The translations under genes were made by a program, and so were the position numbers. The notes beneath the pieces were generated by a model. It was not told where the DNA came from. It saw only the letters and a list, made by a program, of their open reading frames with translations, and did not search any database. A stretch of 27,295 nt of DNA. Source: CAZUSO01 sp964622775. Its GTDB lineage: Bacteria; Bacteroidota; Bacteroidia; Chitinophagales; Chitinophagaceae. The stretch covers positions 1 to 27,295 of the forward strand of contig CAZUSO010000037.1 in assembly GCA_964622775.1 (NCBI GenBank), written 5' to 3'. Positions 16,122-23,830 of this stretch are shown here, piece by piece; positions within the stretch are counted from its first letter, which is position 1; every line of letters starts with the position of its first letter.

Positions 16122-18114
16122 GCAGTACATCAATAAATACCGAATCAATCCTGAAACACCCATTGGGCGTACTTACTTTTAGCTTCAGGTACATGGATGT
16201 ATCCCCATAGTAAAAGATATTGGGTTGGTTCTGCGGGCCATAAGCATCATATTCCGGAGACCATTCGTAGGTATAGTTGCTGCCGAAAGGGCTGACCAGG
16301 GCCTCCACTATGGCAGTATCACCCGGGCAGATGGCCTGATTCTGACCTAATTCTACCGAGATGGAAGATTCCACATTAATATTCAGATACTGTGTGCTGT
16401 CCGTACATCCGGGATAGGAAGCGGTAAGCGCATACAAGGTGGAGGTATTGGCGGTGATCACGGCATTCGGATCATTTGGATTCAGGATATCATCGGCAGG
16501 AGACCATGTATAACTGTAAGCATCGTTGCCAATAGTATAAACCTGCACTACGGCACCTGCGCATACTGTGGTATCATTAGTCAGGATATCGAATCCTGAT
16601 AATATGCCTACGAAAACGGTGTCGAATGCAGGACAGTAGGCAGGATTATCACCGGTTACCATAACCGTATAAGTCTGATTCGATGCCGGGAGAGCAAACG
16701 GTTGTTGTACCGTATTGCTGCTAAGACCGGTAGCCGGTAGCCAGGTATAGGAGTAATTGACGCCGGGAACAGGATTAGAGATTTCCAGAGGAAGAATGAC
16801 ACCCGTATTTACGCAGGTAATAAAACTGTCCGGAAGCGATAATACCGGGCTAAGTGATGGCGCACTGAAGGATATAATATCCCCTACAGCCTGAGGCCGG
16901 CTGCAACTGTCTAAGAGCGTATTGCCATCGGAACCGGTTTGGGCGCTGAGCGTATAGTCCCCGACTGTGCTGAGCGGATCGGCTAATGTAAGCACAATAG
17001 TACTGGAAAAATTATTAGCATTGCAATTAATTGCTGAGGCAGACGCAATGTTCAGCGCTGCCGGTCCGCTAATCATAAAATCGCTGCCGTCCGCAGCTAC
17101 GCTATTACAGTCAACCGGCACCGTCATCTGTACCGTAATGGTGGTGCAGGCCAGCGATACCGACTGGAAAGCGGGTAAGGGCGGAATGGTAAAAGAGATC
17201 ACATCAGCCTCGAACAAAGGCTCGTTACACAAATCCAGCAAGGTATTTCCGTCAGTACCGTTTTGAGGATGCAGCGTATAAGTTCCGGGAGCTAATGGCG
17301 GCGAAAAGGTGATATTTATGATATCGGAATAGCCCTGACCACTGCTGTTACAGTTATTTCCCACAACAGAGCTGAGGGTGCCGGACGGAGTCAGGTAAAA
17401 ATCGCTGGCATCAGATGCAATGGAATTACAATTAATGGGCTGCGTGAGTTGCAGGGTAATCCCTTCGGAATAGTCGCAGGAGGTAACAATGGAATCAATT
17501 GCCGGCGGCCCGTCAGAATTAAAAGTGGCCGTAGAACCGGTAAAGTCAATGGTAAAGCCGGAGCTCTCTCCGCCGGACTGATAATTACCAAAATTATTGA
17601 TCATGATTAAATAAATACCGCCGACTACAGCATCAATCTGCTGGCAAAATGAATTGCCGGTGGCACCTGCAGTTACATTAGGTATTGTGGAAGTGCTGTT
17701 TAAACCAATTACGCCGTTCACATTGCTCCCCGGGTTGTTATTATTAAAATTACAACGAATAACATTGGCAGCGCTGAGGTTTTCACAGGTAGTGTTTGTC
17801 ATGTCCAATACAGCGAAATCATAATCATCTTCCGGACTGAGCGGCGACAGCGTAAACACGATACTTCCCGCCGCAGTCACATTTAGCACCAGCCACATGG
17901 AATTACCCTCTCCGCCGGAACAGGGTGTGTTGGTAAGATCAGCTACCGTACCTACTCCCTGATAACTGTAAGGCGAGGTAAAAGCGGTGCCGCATAATGC
18001 TAAGGCATCGCAGGCATTTTGCTCCGGTTGATTCGGAGGCAGGAGCTGCGCATTAGAATCAGCCATAAAGATGCCGCAGGTACAGAACAATAATAAAATA
18101 AATATTTTTTTCAT
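15382..18114 (-). CDS. T9SS-exported multi-domain protein with gliding-type C-terminal domain (910 aa)
   Basis: A signal peptide (MKKIFILLLFCTCGIFMADSNA) precedes a roughly 170-residue N-terminal beta domain typical of Bacteroidota gliding-associated proteins (ACDALALCGTAFTSPYS, later SMWLVLNVTAAGSI and DDYDFAVLDM). Two related Ig-like units of about 110 residues follow; each has a Cys-Asn-Ser motif (INCNSIA, VDCNSVA) and a GTDGNTLLD/GSDGNTLLD turn. PKD-like segments follow (SYTWLPATGLS, YTWSPADD, YEWSPEYD), then the type B sorting domain with FNRWGEMVFQ and GVYMYIIDG. Cysteine-rich, as expected for an extracellular protein. It lies 154 bp upstream of, and in the same direction as, the 686-aa paralogue. 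Function beyond surface export is unknown. Confidence 0.88.
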   Translation of the reverse strand: MKKIFILLLFCTCGIFMADSNAQLLPPNQPEQNACDALALCGTAFTSPYSYQGVGTVADLTNTPCSGGEGNSMWLVLNVTAAGSIVFTLSPLSPEDDYDFAVLDMTNTTCENLSAANVIRCNFNNNNPGSNVNGVIGLNSTSTIPNVTAGATGNSFCQQIDAVVGGIYLIMINNFGNYQSGGESSGFTIDFTGSTATFNSDGPPAIDSIVTSCDYSEGITLQLTQPINCNSIASDASDFYLTPSGTLSSVVGNNCNSSGQGYSDIINITFSPPLAPGTYTLHPQNGTDGNTLLDLCNEPLFEADVISFTIPPLPAFQSVSLACTTITVQMTVPVDCNSVAADGSDFMISGPAALNIASASAINCNANNFSSTIVLTLADPLSTVGDYTLSAQTGSDGNTLLDSCSRPQAVGDIISFSAPSLSPVLSLPDSFITCVNTGVILPLEISNPVPGVNYSYTWLPATGLSSNTVQQPFALPASNQTYTVMVTGDNPAYCPAFDTVFVGILSGFDILTNDTTVCAGAVVQVYTIGNDAYSYTWSPADDILNPNDPNAVITANTSTLYALTASYPGCTDSTQYLNINVESSISVELGQNQAICPGDTAIVEALVSPFGSNYTYEWSPEYDAYGPQNQPNIFYYGDTSMYLKLKVSTPNGCFRIDSVFIDVLPQLFTYANTNDTGFCTGPDTLQLSITGGTVFRWSPGYGLSDSTIANPLAFPGTSTDYTVYIQNDYGCADTQHIAIAVYPAAMINLPDSVTLFPGESYQLSPGTNCLYFQWFPPSGLSADTISNPIAQPEVRTRYFVTGTTEHGCQTFDSVDVLVTGTVIDMPNAFVPGNGTNNIFKPSVRGLARLNMFRIFNRWGEMVFQSTNIDQGWDGSFNGHPQPVGVYMYIIDGVLDNGKSFVKQGNVTLLR

Positions 18115-18141
18115 AAATAATAAGATAATCTAAAATAAGTG

Positions 18142-18222
18142 GTGTTACGTTAAGTATATTTTGTCGGCACTGTCAGATTCTATTAAATTGATTATCCTGT
18201 CTTTTGCATTTTTACTTAACAG
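18142..18222. repeat. MITE-like dispersed repeat, copy 1
   Basis: An 81-bp AT-rich unit. It opens GTGTTACGTTAAGTATATTT and closes TTTTTACTTAACAG; the ends are inverted relatives (GTTAAGTA/TACTTAAC). A second copy lies at 19660-19754. It sits between the divergent 910-aa gene and bamD. Confidence 0.6.
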
Positions 18223-18361
18223 TAGTATGATAAGTAGTATTAATGGATTATATGACAGGGCAAGAATTCATAAAGATGGCACATTATTTTATTTTTAACA
18301 AACACTTTTTCGTTAAATATGGAAATATTTTTTCTTTAGCCACGTTATAGCTGTTTTTTAC

Positions 18362-18369
18362 TAACTTTG
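18362..18369 (+). promoter_or_regulatory. candidate -7 element for bamD
   Basis: TAACTTTG, a TAnnTTTG match only 8 bp before the bamD ATG. If used, transcription would start almost at the start codon, giving a nearly leaderless mRNA. Confidence 0.45.
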
Positions 18370-18377
18370 CGAACCTT

Positions 18378-19196
18378 ATGCGAAAAATTCTGCTGGCTTT
18401 CTCCGTATTGCTTATGGCGCTTACCGCACTGCCTTCCTGTAAAAGCGCGTTCGAAACCGCGCTGAAGAGTAAGGATGTGAATGAGCGCTTTGCCCGTGCT
18501 AATGATTTTTACGATAAAAAGCAATGGTCGAAGGCTAATCAGCTTTACGAAACTGTATTGCCGGTTTTCCGGGGCACTAAAAATTACGAAGAGCTTTATT
18601 GGCGTTATTGTTATACGTTTTATAACATGCAGGACTACATGAGCGCTTCTTACCAGTTTAAAAATTTTACCGAGATATTCTCAAAAAGCGATCGTGCGGA
18701 AGAAGCCTATTTCATGTATGCAACGGCCTTATATAAAATGTCACCAAAATATTCCTTAGATCAATCCAGTACGATAAAGGCTAAAGAAGTATTACAGACT
18801 TATATTAATATGTATCCATCTTCGCAACATCTGAATAAGGCAAATCAATATATTGAAGATGCCCGGAAGAAGCTGGAAATAAAGGATGCCAATGCGGCTA
18901 AACTCTATTATCACATCGGCCAATACAAAGCCTCCAGTGTAGCCTATAAAACCCTGATATTTGACTATCCCGAATCCGTGAATTCTGATTTTTATCAATA
19001 CATGATGGCACGCTCCTATTTTTACTATGCCAAAAACAGCCGTGCCGAAAAGCAGGAAGAACGGTATGCAGAAGTGATCAATACCTATCGGGAATTACAG
19101 CAAAGCTATCCCAACTCCGCCTATCTGAAAGAAGCGGATTATTTTTCCAATTTGTCTCAAAAAAACATAAATAAATTACGCAATGAGCACCAGTAA
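18378..19196 (+). CDS. bamD: outer membrane protein assembly factor BamD
   Basis: 272-aa lipoprotein of the BAM complex that inserts beta-barrel proteins into the outer membrane. A lipoprotein signal (MRKILLAFSVLLMALTALPS then Cys21) is followed by TPR-like helical repeats: RANDFYDKKQWSKANQLYE, SASYQFKNFTEIFSKSDRAEEAYFM and LYYHIGQYKASSVAYKTLI, ending FPES-like DYPESVNSDFYQYMM. Size and repeat order match the YfiO/BamD family in Bacteroidota. It overlaps rpoZ by 14 nt, so the two are probably translated from one message. Confidence 0.93.
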   Translation: MRKILLAFSVLLMALTALPSCKSAFETALKSKDVNERFARANDFYDKKQWSKANQLYETVLPVFRGTKNYEELYWRYCYTFYNMQDYMSASYQFKNFTEIFSKSDRAEEAYFMYATALYKMSPKYSLDQSSTIKAKEVLQTYINMYPSSQHLNKANQYIEDARKKLEIKDANAAKLYYHIGQYKASSVAYKTLIFDYPESVNSDFYQYMMARSYFYYAKNSRAEKQEERYAEVINTYRELQQSYPNSAYLKEADYFSNLSQKNINKLRNEHQ

Positions 19197-19521
19197 GAAA
19201 CTGACTTCGTCGTTAAACCCGCTGATTGAAACCCGTGATGTGGTGGATCTGAAAAACAGAACCGGCAATTTATATGAATCCATTGCTGTGATATCTAAAC
19301 GTGCGAATCAAATCAGCGTCAGCATAAAAGAAGAGTTGCACCGCAAGCTGGAAGATTTTGCCAATCATACTGATTCTTTAGAAGAAATTCACGAGAATAA
19401 GGAGCAGATCGAAATATCCCGTTTCTACGAACGCATGGCTAATCCTGCTCTTCAGTCCATGAATGAGTTTCTAAATGAGAAGATTTATTTCCGCAAAAGG
19501 TCGGAACTGGATCCGGAATAA
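19183..19521 (+). CDS. rpoZ: DNA-directed RNA polymerase omega subunit, Bacteroidota type
   Basis: 112 aa. The RNA_pol_Rpb6-like core reads RTGNLYESIAVISKRANQIS, followed by IKEELHRKLEDFA and a Bacteroidota-specific extension ending ANPALQSMNEFLNEKIYFRKR. Omega helps assemble and stabilise the polymerase. The ATG lies inside the end of bamD (14-nt overlap); bamD-rpoZ-coaBC-porD is a recurring order in this phylum, from memory, here interrupted between rpoZ and coaBC. Confidence 0.9.
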   Translation: MSTSKKLTSSLNPLIETRDVVDLKNRTGNLYESIAVISKRANQISVSIKEELHRKLEDFANHTDSLEEIHENKEQIEISRFYERMANPALQSMNEFLNEKIYFRKRSELDPE

Positions 19522-19659
19522 TTCCGAGATCAAAATACTATCTGAAATATTATGCGGCTACTATCCGGTAGTTCGTTCATGAGGTTTCGTTGCTCGTTCT
19601 GATGATGCAACGGAACCTTAATTGTTGTTTTTAATTCAAAATTCAAAATGTATAATGCT

Positions 19660-19754
19660 GTGTTATATTAAGTATATTTTGTTTGGATTGCCAAATTCTA
19701 TCATATTGAGTAGCAAGTGTTTTACTTTTTTTACTTTTGATTTTTTACTTAACA
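19660..19754. repeat. MITE-like dispersed repeat, copy 2
   Basis: A 95-bp relative of 18142-18222. Shared blocks are GTGTTAnnTTAAGTATATTT at the left, ATTCTAT then ATTGA in the middle, and TTTTTACTTAACA at the right. The right half is longer by an extra TTTACTTT-type segment. Confidence 0.6.
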
Positions 19755-19928
19755 CAACAAGCATTTACCCCATAAACAAAGTTGTAATATTAAAGTAATA
19801 GGCTATGTAAAATTATTTCTGATTCCTATCTTGCGCATTGAAAACAAATCACAATAATTGTTAGCGAAAGCTCCGGCAACGGCGGAAACCGAACCTTCGT
19901 TGTTACCTGCAAAATTTTAAAAAAGCCC

Positions 19929-19936
19929 TACCTTTG
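19929..19936 (+). promoter_or_regulatory. candidate -7 element before the 49-codon ORF
   Basis: TACCTTTG, 23 bp before the ATG at 19960. No -33 TTG at the expected spacing. Confidence 0.4.
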
Positions 19937-19959
19937 ACGAGGTAAAATCGGAATTGACT

Positions 19960-20109
19960 ATGCAATCAAACCAGGTAAAAATTTTGACTTTCCCCATAAA
20001 GGAAATTCAGTCAGGAGGAAAGGATATTGCTGAAATTATCGCATCGCTTCAATCAGCAAAGATGCTTTTACAAAGCGTGGAAATTTTACCGGTAAGTTCC
20101 GTAATTTAA
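19960..20109 (+). CDS. small hypothetical protein, 49 aa
   Basis: An ATG-to-TAA frame of 49 codons starting MQSNQVKILTFPIKEI and continuing through DIAEIIASLQSAKMLLQSVE, which could form an amphipathic helix. No signal peptide, cysteine or known domain. The support is a TAnnTTTG match 23 bp upstream and normal-looking codon use. I do not recognise the family. It could be a real small protein, a fragment of a larger lost gene, or chance. Confidence 0.4.
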   Translation: MQSNQVKILTFPIKEIQSGGKDIAEIIASLQSAKMLLQSVEILPVSSVI

Positions 20110-20231
20110 ATCGTATTACAGTACCTTCAGAATGATGCTTTCTAGAAACAGACCCAACCTGATGGCTGGCTTTCATGGACACAATGTAACAGTAAGAAAA
20201 TAATTAGCCAACAACCCTGACATAGGACTTA

Positions 20232-21434
20232 ATGGAAAATCTCCGGAACAAAAAAATCATCCTGGCTGTAACCGGCAGTATTGCCGCATACAAAACACCG
20301 CACTTAGTCCGGCTGTTGCTGAAAGCCGGCGCCGAGGTGCAGGTGCTGATGACCAGGAGTGCGCAGAATTTTGTAACGCCGCTTGCCCTGTCCACCGTAT
20401 CGAAACGACCGGTATTTTCATCGGTCAGCAATGACGCACAATGGAACAACCATGTGTCTTTGGGTCTTTGGGCGGACGTCATGCTGGTAGCGCCCTGCAG
20501 CGCCAACTCGCTGGCGAAGATGGTGCAGGGTCTTTGCGACAATATCGTACAGGCGGTTTATCTGTCTGCTAAATGCCCGGTAATTATTGCACCGGCTATG
20601 GATGAAGATATGTGGCTGCATCCTGCTACAAAGCGTAATATCGATACGTTGACCGCTTTCGGAAACCATATCATTCCGGTGGATCATGGAGAATTAGCCA
20701 GTGGCCTCACCGGCGCAGGGCGCATGGCGGAACCGGAAGCTATTGTAAAATTCCTGTCTGATTTTTTGGCACGTCCTACAGCAGGCTCCGCTGCTAAAAA
20801 AGCTTTGGTAACTGCCGGACCTACTTATGAATATATCGATCCGGTGCGTTTCATTGGAAATTTTTCCAGCGGAAAGATGGGCATTGCCCTGGCGGAAGCA
20901 CTTTCAAAACGGGGATTTCAGGTTGATTTAGTCTTAGGGCCAGGTCCGCAATTGCCGGCATTCAACGGCATTCAGATACATCATGTCACCTCGGCCCAGG
21001 AAATGCATGATGCCTGTTTAAACCTGTTCCCGGAAGCGGAAATCACTGTAATGGCTGCAGCCGTAAGTGATTTCAGACCGGAAAATCCGGTTGTCGAAAA
21101 AATAAAAAAGGGCGAAAAGGAATCCATGGAGCTGCGTTTAGTCCGGAATCCGGATATCCTGGCTGCTTTAGGTAAAATAAAAAAAGCCGGTCAGACGTTA
21201 ATAGGCTTTGCTGTAGAAACACAACATGAACGGGAAAACGCAGAAGAAAAGCTCCGCAAAAAAAATGCTGATTATATTGCACTCAACTCGCTGAGGGATG
21301 CCGGCGCCGGATTCGGAACGGATACTAATAAAATCACCTTAATTGGCCGGCACGGATGGAGCATGGATTTTCCACTGCAAAGCAAACAGACTATTGCCGA
21401 AAAAATGATTGATGCTATTCTTTCCCTTGAATAA
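20232..21434 (+). CDS. coaBC: bifunctional phosphopantothenoylcysteine decarboxylase / phosphopantothenate-cysteine ligase
   Basis: 400 aa, the usual size. It catalyses two successive steps of coenzyme A synthesis: CTP-dependent ligation of cysteine to 4'-phosphopantothenate (C-terminal CoaB) and FMN-dependent decarboxylation (N-terminal CoaC). The CoaC half shows VTGSIAAYKTP, the catalytic His75 in NNHVSLG, APCSANSLAKM, and PAMDEDMW where many homologues have PAMNxxMW. CoaB shows VTAGPTYEYIDPVRFIGNFS, SSGKMG, AAAVSDFRP, KIKK and GFAVET. The ATG at 20232 precedes the conserved KKIILAVTGSIAAYK. It heads a plus-strand cluster with porD 58 bp downstream. Confidence 0.96.
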   Translation: MENLRNKKIILAVTGSIAAYKTPHLVRLLLKAGAEVQVLMTRSAQNFVTPLALSTVSKRPVFSSVSNDAQWNNHVSLGLWADVMLVAPCSANSLAKMVQGLCDNIVQAVYLSAKCPVIIAPAMDEDMWLHPATKRNIDTLTAFGNHIIPVDHGELASGLTGAGRMAEPEAIVKFLSDFLARPTAGSAAKKALVTAGPTYEYIDPVRFIGNFSSGKMGIALAEALSKRGFQVDLVLGPGPQLPAFNGIQIHHVTSAQEMHDACLNLFPEAEITVMAAAVSDFRPENPVVEKIKKGEKESMELRLVRNPDILAALGKIKKAGQTLIGFAVETQHERENAEEKLRKKNADYIALNSLRDAGAGFGTDTNKITLIGRHGWSMDFPLQSKQTIAEKMIDAILSLE

Positions 21435-21492
21435 TGAATATTCAGACAGTACCGGGTGACCAAAACGGCTTATTATCCATAAAATTACTTCA

Positions 21493-22419
21493 ATGAAAAT
21501 ACCTTTTTCGAAATATTATTTGTTGCTCAGCGGCTGCCTGTTTACCCTGAATCTGCATGCCCAGGAATTACAATGCAATGTGGAAGTGCTGGGCGATAAG
21601 ATTCAAAATGTTGATGCCAAAGTCTTTCAGTCCCTGAAAAAAGGGCTGACAGATTTTCTGAATAACCGGAAATGGACTACGGACAATTTCAAGCCGAACG
21701 AGAAGATTGAATGTAATTTCTTGCTCACGCTGGAAGGCACAGCAGGAGAAAATACGTATAAAGCCTCCCTGAACATACAATCGAGCCGCCCCGTTTATAA
21801 TACCGGCTATAATACGCCAATGGTTAATTACGTGGACCGGGATGTGATTTTTAAATATGCAGAAACGCAGGTGCTTAATTTTGATGACAACCGGGTTTCC
21901 GGCTCCAATGCTTTAGAGTCCAACCTGACGGCCATTTTCGCTTATTATGCCTATCTCATCATCGGCCTCGATTATAACTCTTTCCAGCAGGATGGCGGAC
22001 TTAATTATCTGAAACGCGCTCAAAACATCGTGAATAATGCTCCTGAGGAAGGGAAGCAAATCACCGGCTGGAAAGCTACGGAAGGCACCCGGAACCGGTA
22101 CTGGCTGGCCGATCAGTTGCTCAGTCCGCGCTTCAGCAAATTTTCCGAATACTGGTACAGCTTTCACCGCCTGGGATTAGACCGGATGAGCCAGGATCCA
22201 CAGGAAGCCCGTAAGGTTATTTTAGACGGCATTGCTACACTTACCGAGATTAACAACGACAACCCTTCCAGCATATTGATGCAGTTTTTCTTTAATGCTA
22301 AAACCAATGAATTTGTGAATATCCTGACGCAGACTCCGGCACCCGAACGCAAGGATTATATCAGCCAGTTGTCCCGGATTGATGTGCCCGGATCGGCACG
22401 TTACCGGGCTATTAAATAG
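21493..22419 (+). CDS. porD: type IX secretion protein PorD (DUF4835)
   Basis: 308 aa with a signal peptide (MKIPFSKYYLLLSGCLFTLNLHA then QELQCNVEV). The QELxCxV opening, NRKWTTDNFKPNEKIECNFLL, and the FAYYAYLIIGLDYNSFQQDGG block with GWKATEGTRNRYWLADQLL are characteristic of the DUF4835/PorD family, needed for T9SS function in Porphyromonas. It is probably periplasmic or outer-membrane associated. It lies directly after coaBC, as in other Bacteroidota, and likely shares its transcript. Confidence is high for the family and moderate for a direct T9SS role in this organism. Confidence 0.9.
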   Translation: MKIPFSKYYLLLSGCLFTLNLHAQELQCNVEVLGDKIQNVDAKVFQSLKKGLTDFLNNRKWTTDNFKPNEKIECNFLLTLEGTAGENTYKASLNIQSSRPVYNTGYNTPMVNYVDRDVIFKYAETQVLNFDDNRVSGSNALESNLTAIFAYYAYLIIGLDYNSFQQDGGLNYLKRAQNIVNNAPEEGKQITGWKATEGTRNRYWLADQLLSPRFSKFSEYWYSFHRLGLDRMSQDPQEARKVILDGIATLTEINNDNPSSILMQFFFNAKTNEFVNILTQTPAPERKDYISQLSRIDVPGSARYRAIK

Positions 22420-22460
22420 AGCCGGTTTTTTCTCAAATCATAAAAATTCACACAAAAAAT

Positions 22461-22952
22461 TTGATTGTTTCTTTTTTTCATACCACAATTCCGGCACGAA
22501 GAATCGGTATCCTGGTAGCGCTGTGCATCCTGATGGTATCCTGTGATAATAAGCAATCAAAGCCTCCCGTTCCGGTAGAAAAGATGCGTGCTGTTACCAT
22601 GGATTTGCATACTGCGGAATATTACAGCCAGTATGTGAAAACCGTTTCCGGCTACCATGCTTTGGAAAAGAATACGGATAGTCTGGCCATTTATTATGTA
22701 GCTATCCTGAAGCATCACAAGATGAGTCTGGCGGAATACCAGGAGGCAATGGACTGGTACATACAGCATCCAAAATTCTTAGACAGCCTGTACAGCGAGA
22801 TGATCACACGGGCATCGGAACTTAAAGCAAAGTATCCGGATGAAGACAAACATAAAGCCCGGCCAGTACAGCAGGACAGCTCGGCTCAGGATCCCCCTGC
22901 CAACAGCAGCAGGCAAAATGATTCGGTCTTTGCATCAAAGGATAATCCCTGA
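22461..22952 (+). CDS. DUF4296 lipoprotein
   Basis: 163 aa from a TTG start at 22461, the earliest that yields a full lipoprotein signal; the lipobox is LMVSC with Cys28. The DUF4296-like core has PVPVEKMRAVTMDLHTAEYY, then YHALEKNTDSLAIYYVAIL and MDWYIQHPKFLDSLYSEMI. The C-terminal 35 residues are Gln/Asp/Ser-rich and probably disordered. The family is widespread in Bacteroidota and of unknown function. It lies 42 bp after porD and upstream of gldD. The TTG start is less certain than the reading frame. Confidence 0.8.
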   Translation: MIVSFFHTTIPARRIGILVALCILMVSCDNKQSKPPVPVEKMRAVTMDLHTAEYYSQYVKTVSGYHALEKNTDSLAIYYVAILKHHKMSLAEYQEAMDWYIQHPKFLDSLYSEMITRASELKAKYPDEDKHKARPVQQDSSAQDPPANSSRQNDSVFASKDNP

Positions 22953-22984
22953 GCTTTGGGAACCGTTTCCAAAGCTTACTTTTG
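22953..22984 (+). promoter_or_regulatory. hairpin plus candidate promoter for gldD
   Basis: AGCTTTGG (22952-22959) pairs with CCAAAGCT (22969-22976) right after the DUF4296 stop. TACTTTTG (22977-22984), a TAnnTTTG match, follows directly, with a TTG at 22956-22958, 18 bp upstream. The hairpin therefore lies between the -33 and -7 elements. It would be a terminator arm, an operator, or both. Confidence 0.45.
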
Positions 22985-23100
22985 CAGGCACAAAGTTTGT
23001 TGCAGACCTGAGCAAACAAGAACAGCATGGTAGTAAGCGGAAACAAGAGATGCAGGATGCAGCAAAGCAAAACATCAACAATTCAAACGGTAATTATTTA

Positions 23101-23688
23101 ATGAAGTATATCATTTCGATCTTAATCATCATGAGCATGGTATCGGGCGCCTGCCGGCCGGGCGTGTATAGTCCAAAACCAAGAGGCTATTTTCAAACAG
23201 ATTTCCCGGAAAAAGTCTACCAGCTTTTTGACAGCGCCACATATCCTTTTGCGTTTAAGTATCCGGTCTATGGCGTAATTACGCGGGATACCAATATGAA
23301 TCGCGAAGAGCATCAGCCCTATTGGATCAATGTGGATTTTCCCTCGCTGAATGCAACGATTTTTTTGAGCTATAAACGCATATCGCCGGCGGAACCATTG
23401 GATAAGCTGATTGCCGAATCGTATCGTATGAGCTATGCTCATGACGTAAAGGCGGATTATATAAAATCGCCGGAATTTGAAACGACTAATGGCTTGCGGG
23501 GCGTGGTGTATGCAGTTGGAGGCAATGCCGCATCTGCGTATCAGTTTTATGCTACGGATAACGAGCGGCATTTTATGCGGGGGGCACTTTACTTCAATAT
23601 CGCACCCAATATCGATTCCCTGCGGCCGGCTATAGACTTCCTGAAAAAAGACATGGATGAGCTGATTGAGACCTTGCGATTTAAATAG
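23101..23688 (+). CDS. gldD: gliding motility lipoprotein GldD
   Basis: 195 aa. ATG at 23101 gives a lipoprotein signal (MKYIISILIIMSMVSGA, Cys18); the longer frame upstream lacks a signal and runs through the DUF4296 gene in another frame, so this start is preferred. The mature protein begins with the GldD hallmark PKPRGYFQTDFPEKVY and contains YPFAFKYPVY, PYWINVDFP, ATIFLSYK and HFMRGALYFN. GldD is required for gliding and T9SS secretion in Flavobacterium and is placed in the cell envelope. With porD nearby and two exported substrates upstream, the window holds part of this system. Confidence 0.93.
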   Translation: MKYIISILIIMSMVSGACRPGVYSPKPRGYFQTDFPEKVYQLFDSATYPFAFKYPVYGVITRDTNMNREEHQPYWINVDFPSLNATIFLSYKRISPAEPLDKLIAESYRMSYAHDVKADYIKSPEFETTNGLRGVVYAVGGNAASAYQFYATDNERHFMRGALYFNIAPNIDSLRPAIDFLKKDMDELIETLRFK

Positions 23689-23702
23689 AATCATTACTTT
23701 TG
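23674..23702 (+). promoter_or_regulatory. candidate promoter for tRNA-Arg(CCT)
   Basis: TTG (23674-23676), an 18-bp gap, then TACTTTTG (23695-23702): a good match to the Bacteroidota -33/-7 promoter, partly inside the 3' end of gldD and 16 bp before the tRNA. Confidence 0.6.
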
Positions 23703-23718
23703 CCGACTGAAAAATAAC

Positions 23719-23790
23719 GGCCCCGTAGTTCAACGGATAGAATAGGAGTTTCCTAAACTCTAGATCCAGGTTCGATTCCTGGCGGGGCTA
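23719..23790 (+). tRNA. tRNA-Arg(CCT)
   Basis: 72-nt cloverleaf: acceptor GGCCCCG with CGGGGCT (one G-T pair at the tip) plus discriminator A, D stem GTTC/GAAT (wobble), anticodon stem GGAGT/ACTCT around loop TTCCTAA (anticodon CCT), T stem CCAGG/CCTGG. CCA is not encoded. It reads the AGG codon. It marks the left edge of the accessory region that follows. Confidence 0.94.
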
Positions 23791-23793
23791 CTA

Positions 23794-23830
23794 AACAGGA
23801 CAAATGAAATTTATTTTCGTTTGTCCTGTT
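23794..23830 (+). terminator. long hairpin after tRNA-Arg(CCT)
   Basis: AACAGGACAAA (23794-23804) pairs perfectly with TTTGTCCTGTT (23820-23830), continued by a wobble and GAAA/TTTC. It starts 3 bp after the tRNA. The T-tract is weak, but position and strength suggest a terminator. Confidence 0.6.

Larger units (their letters stand above)
19522..20231. other. 710-bp gap between rpoZ and coaBC
   Basis: It contains the second MITE-like copy and a 49-codon ORF behind a promoter match, with nothing else recognisable. It is long for a junction that is usually compact in related operons, so it may have gained DNA. Confidence 0.5.

Noticed and set aside
22840..23100. Longer N-terminal extension of gldD
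   Set aside because: It overlaps DUF4296 in another frame and lacks a signal sequence; the ATG at 23101 gives a proper lipoprotein signal.
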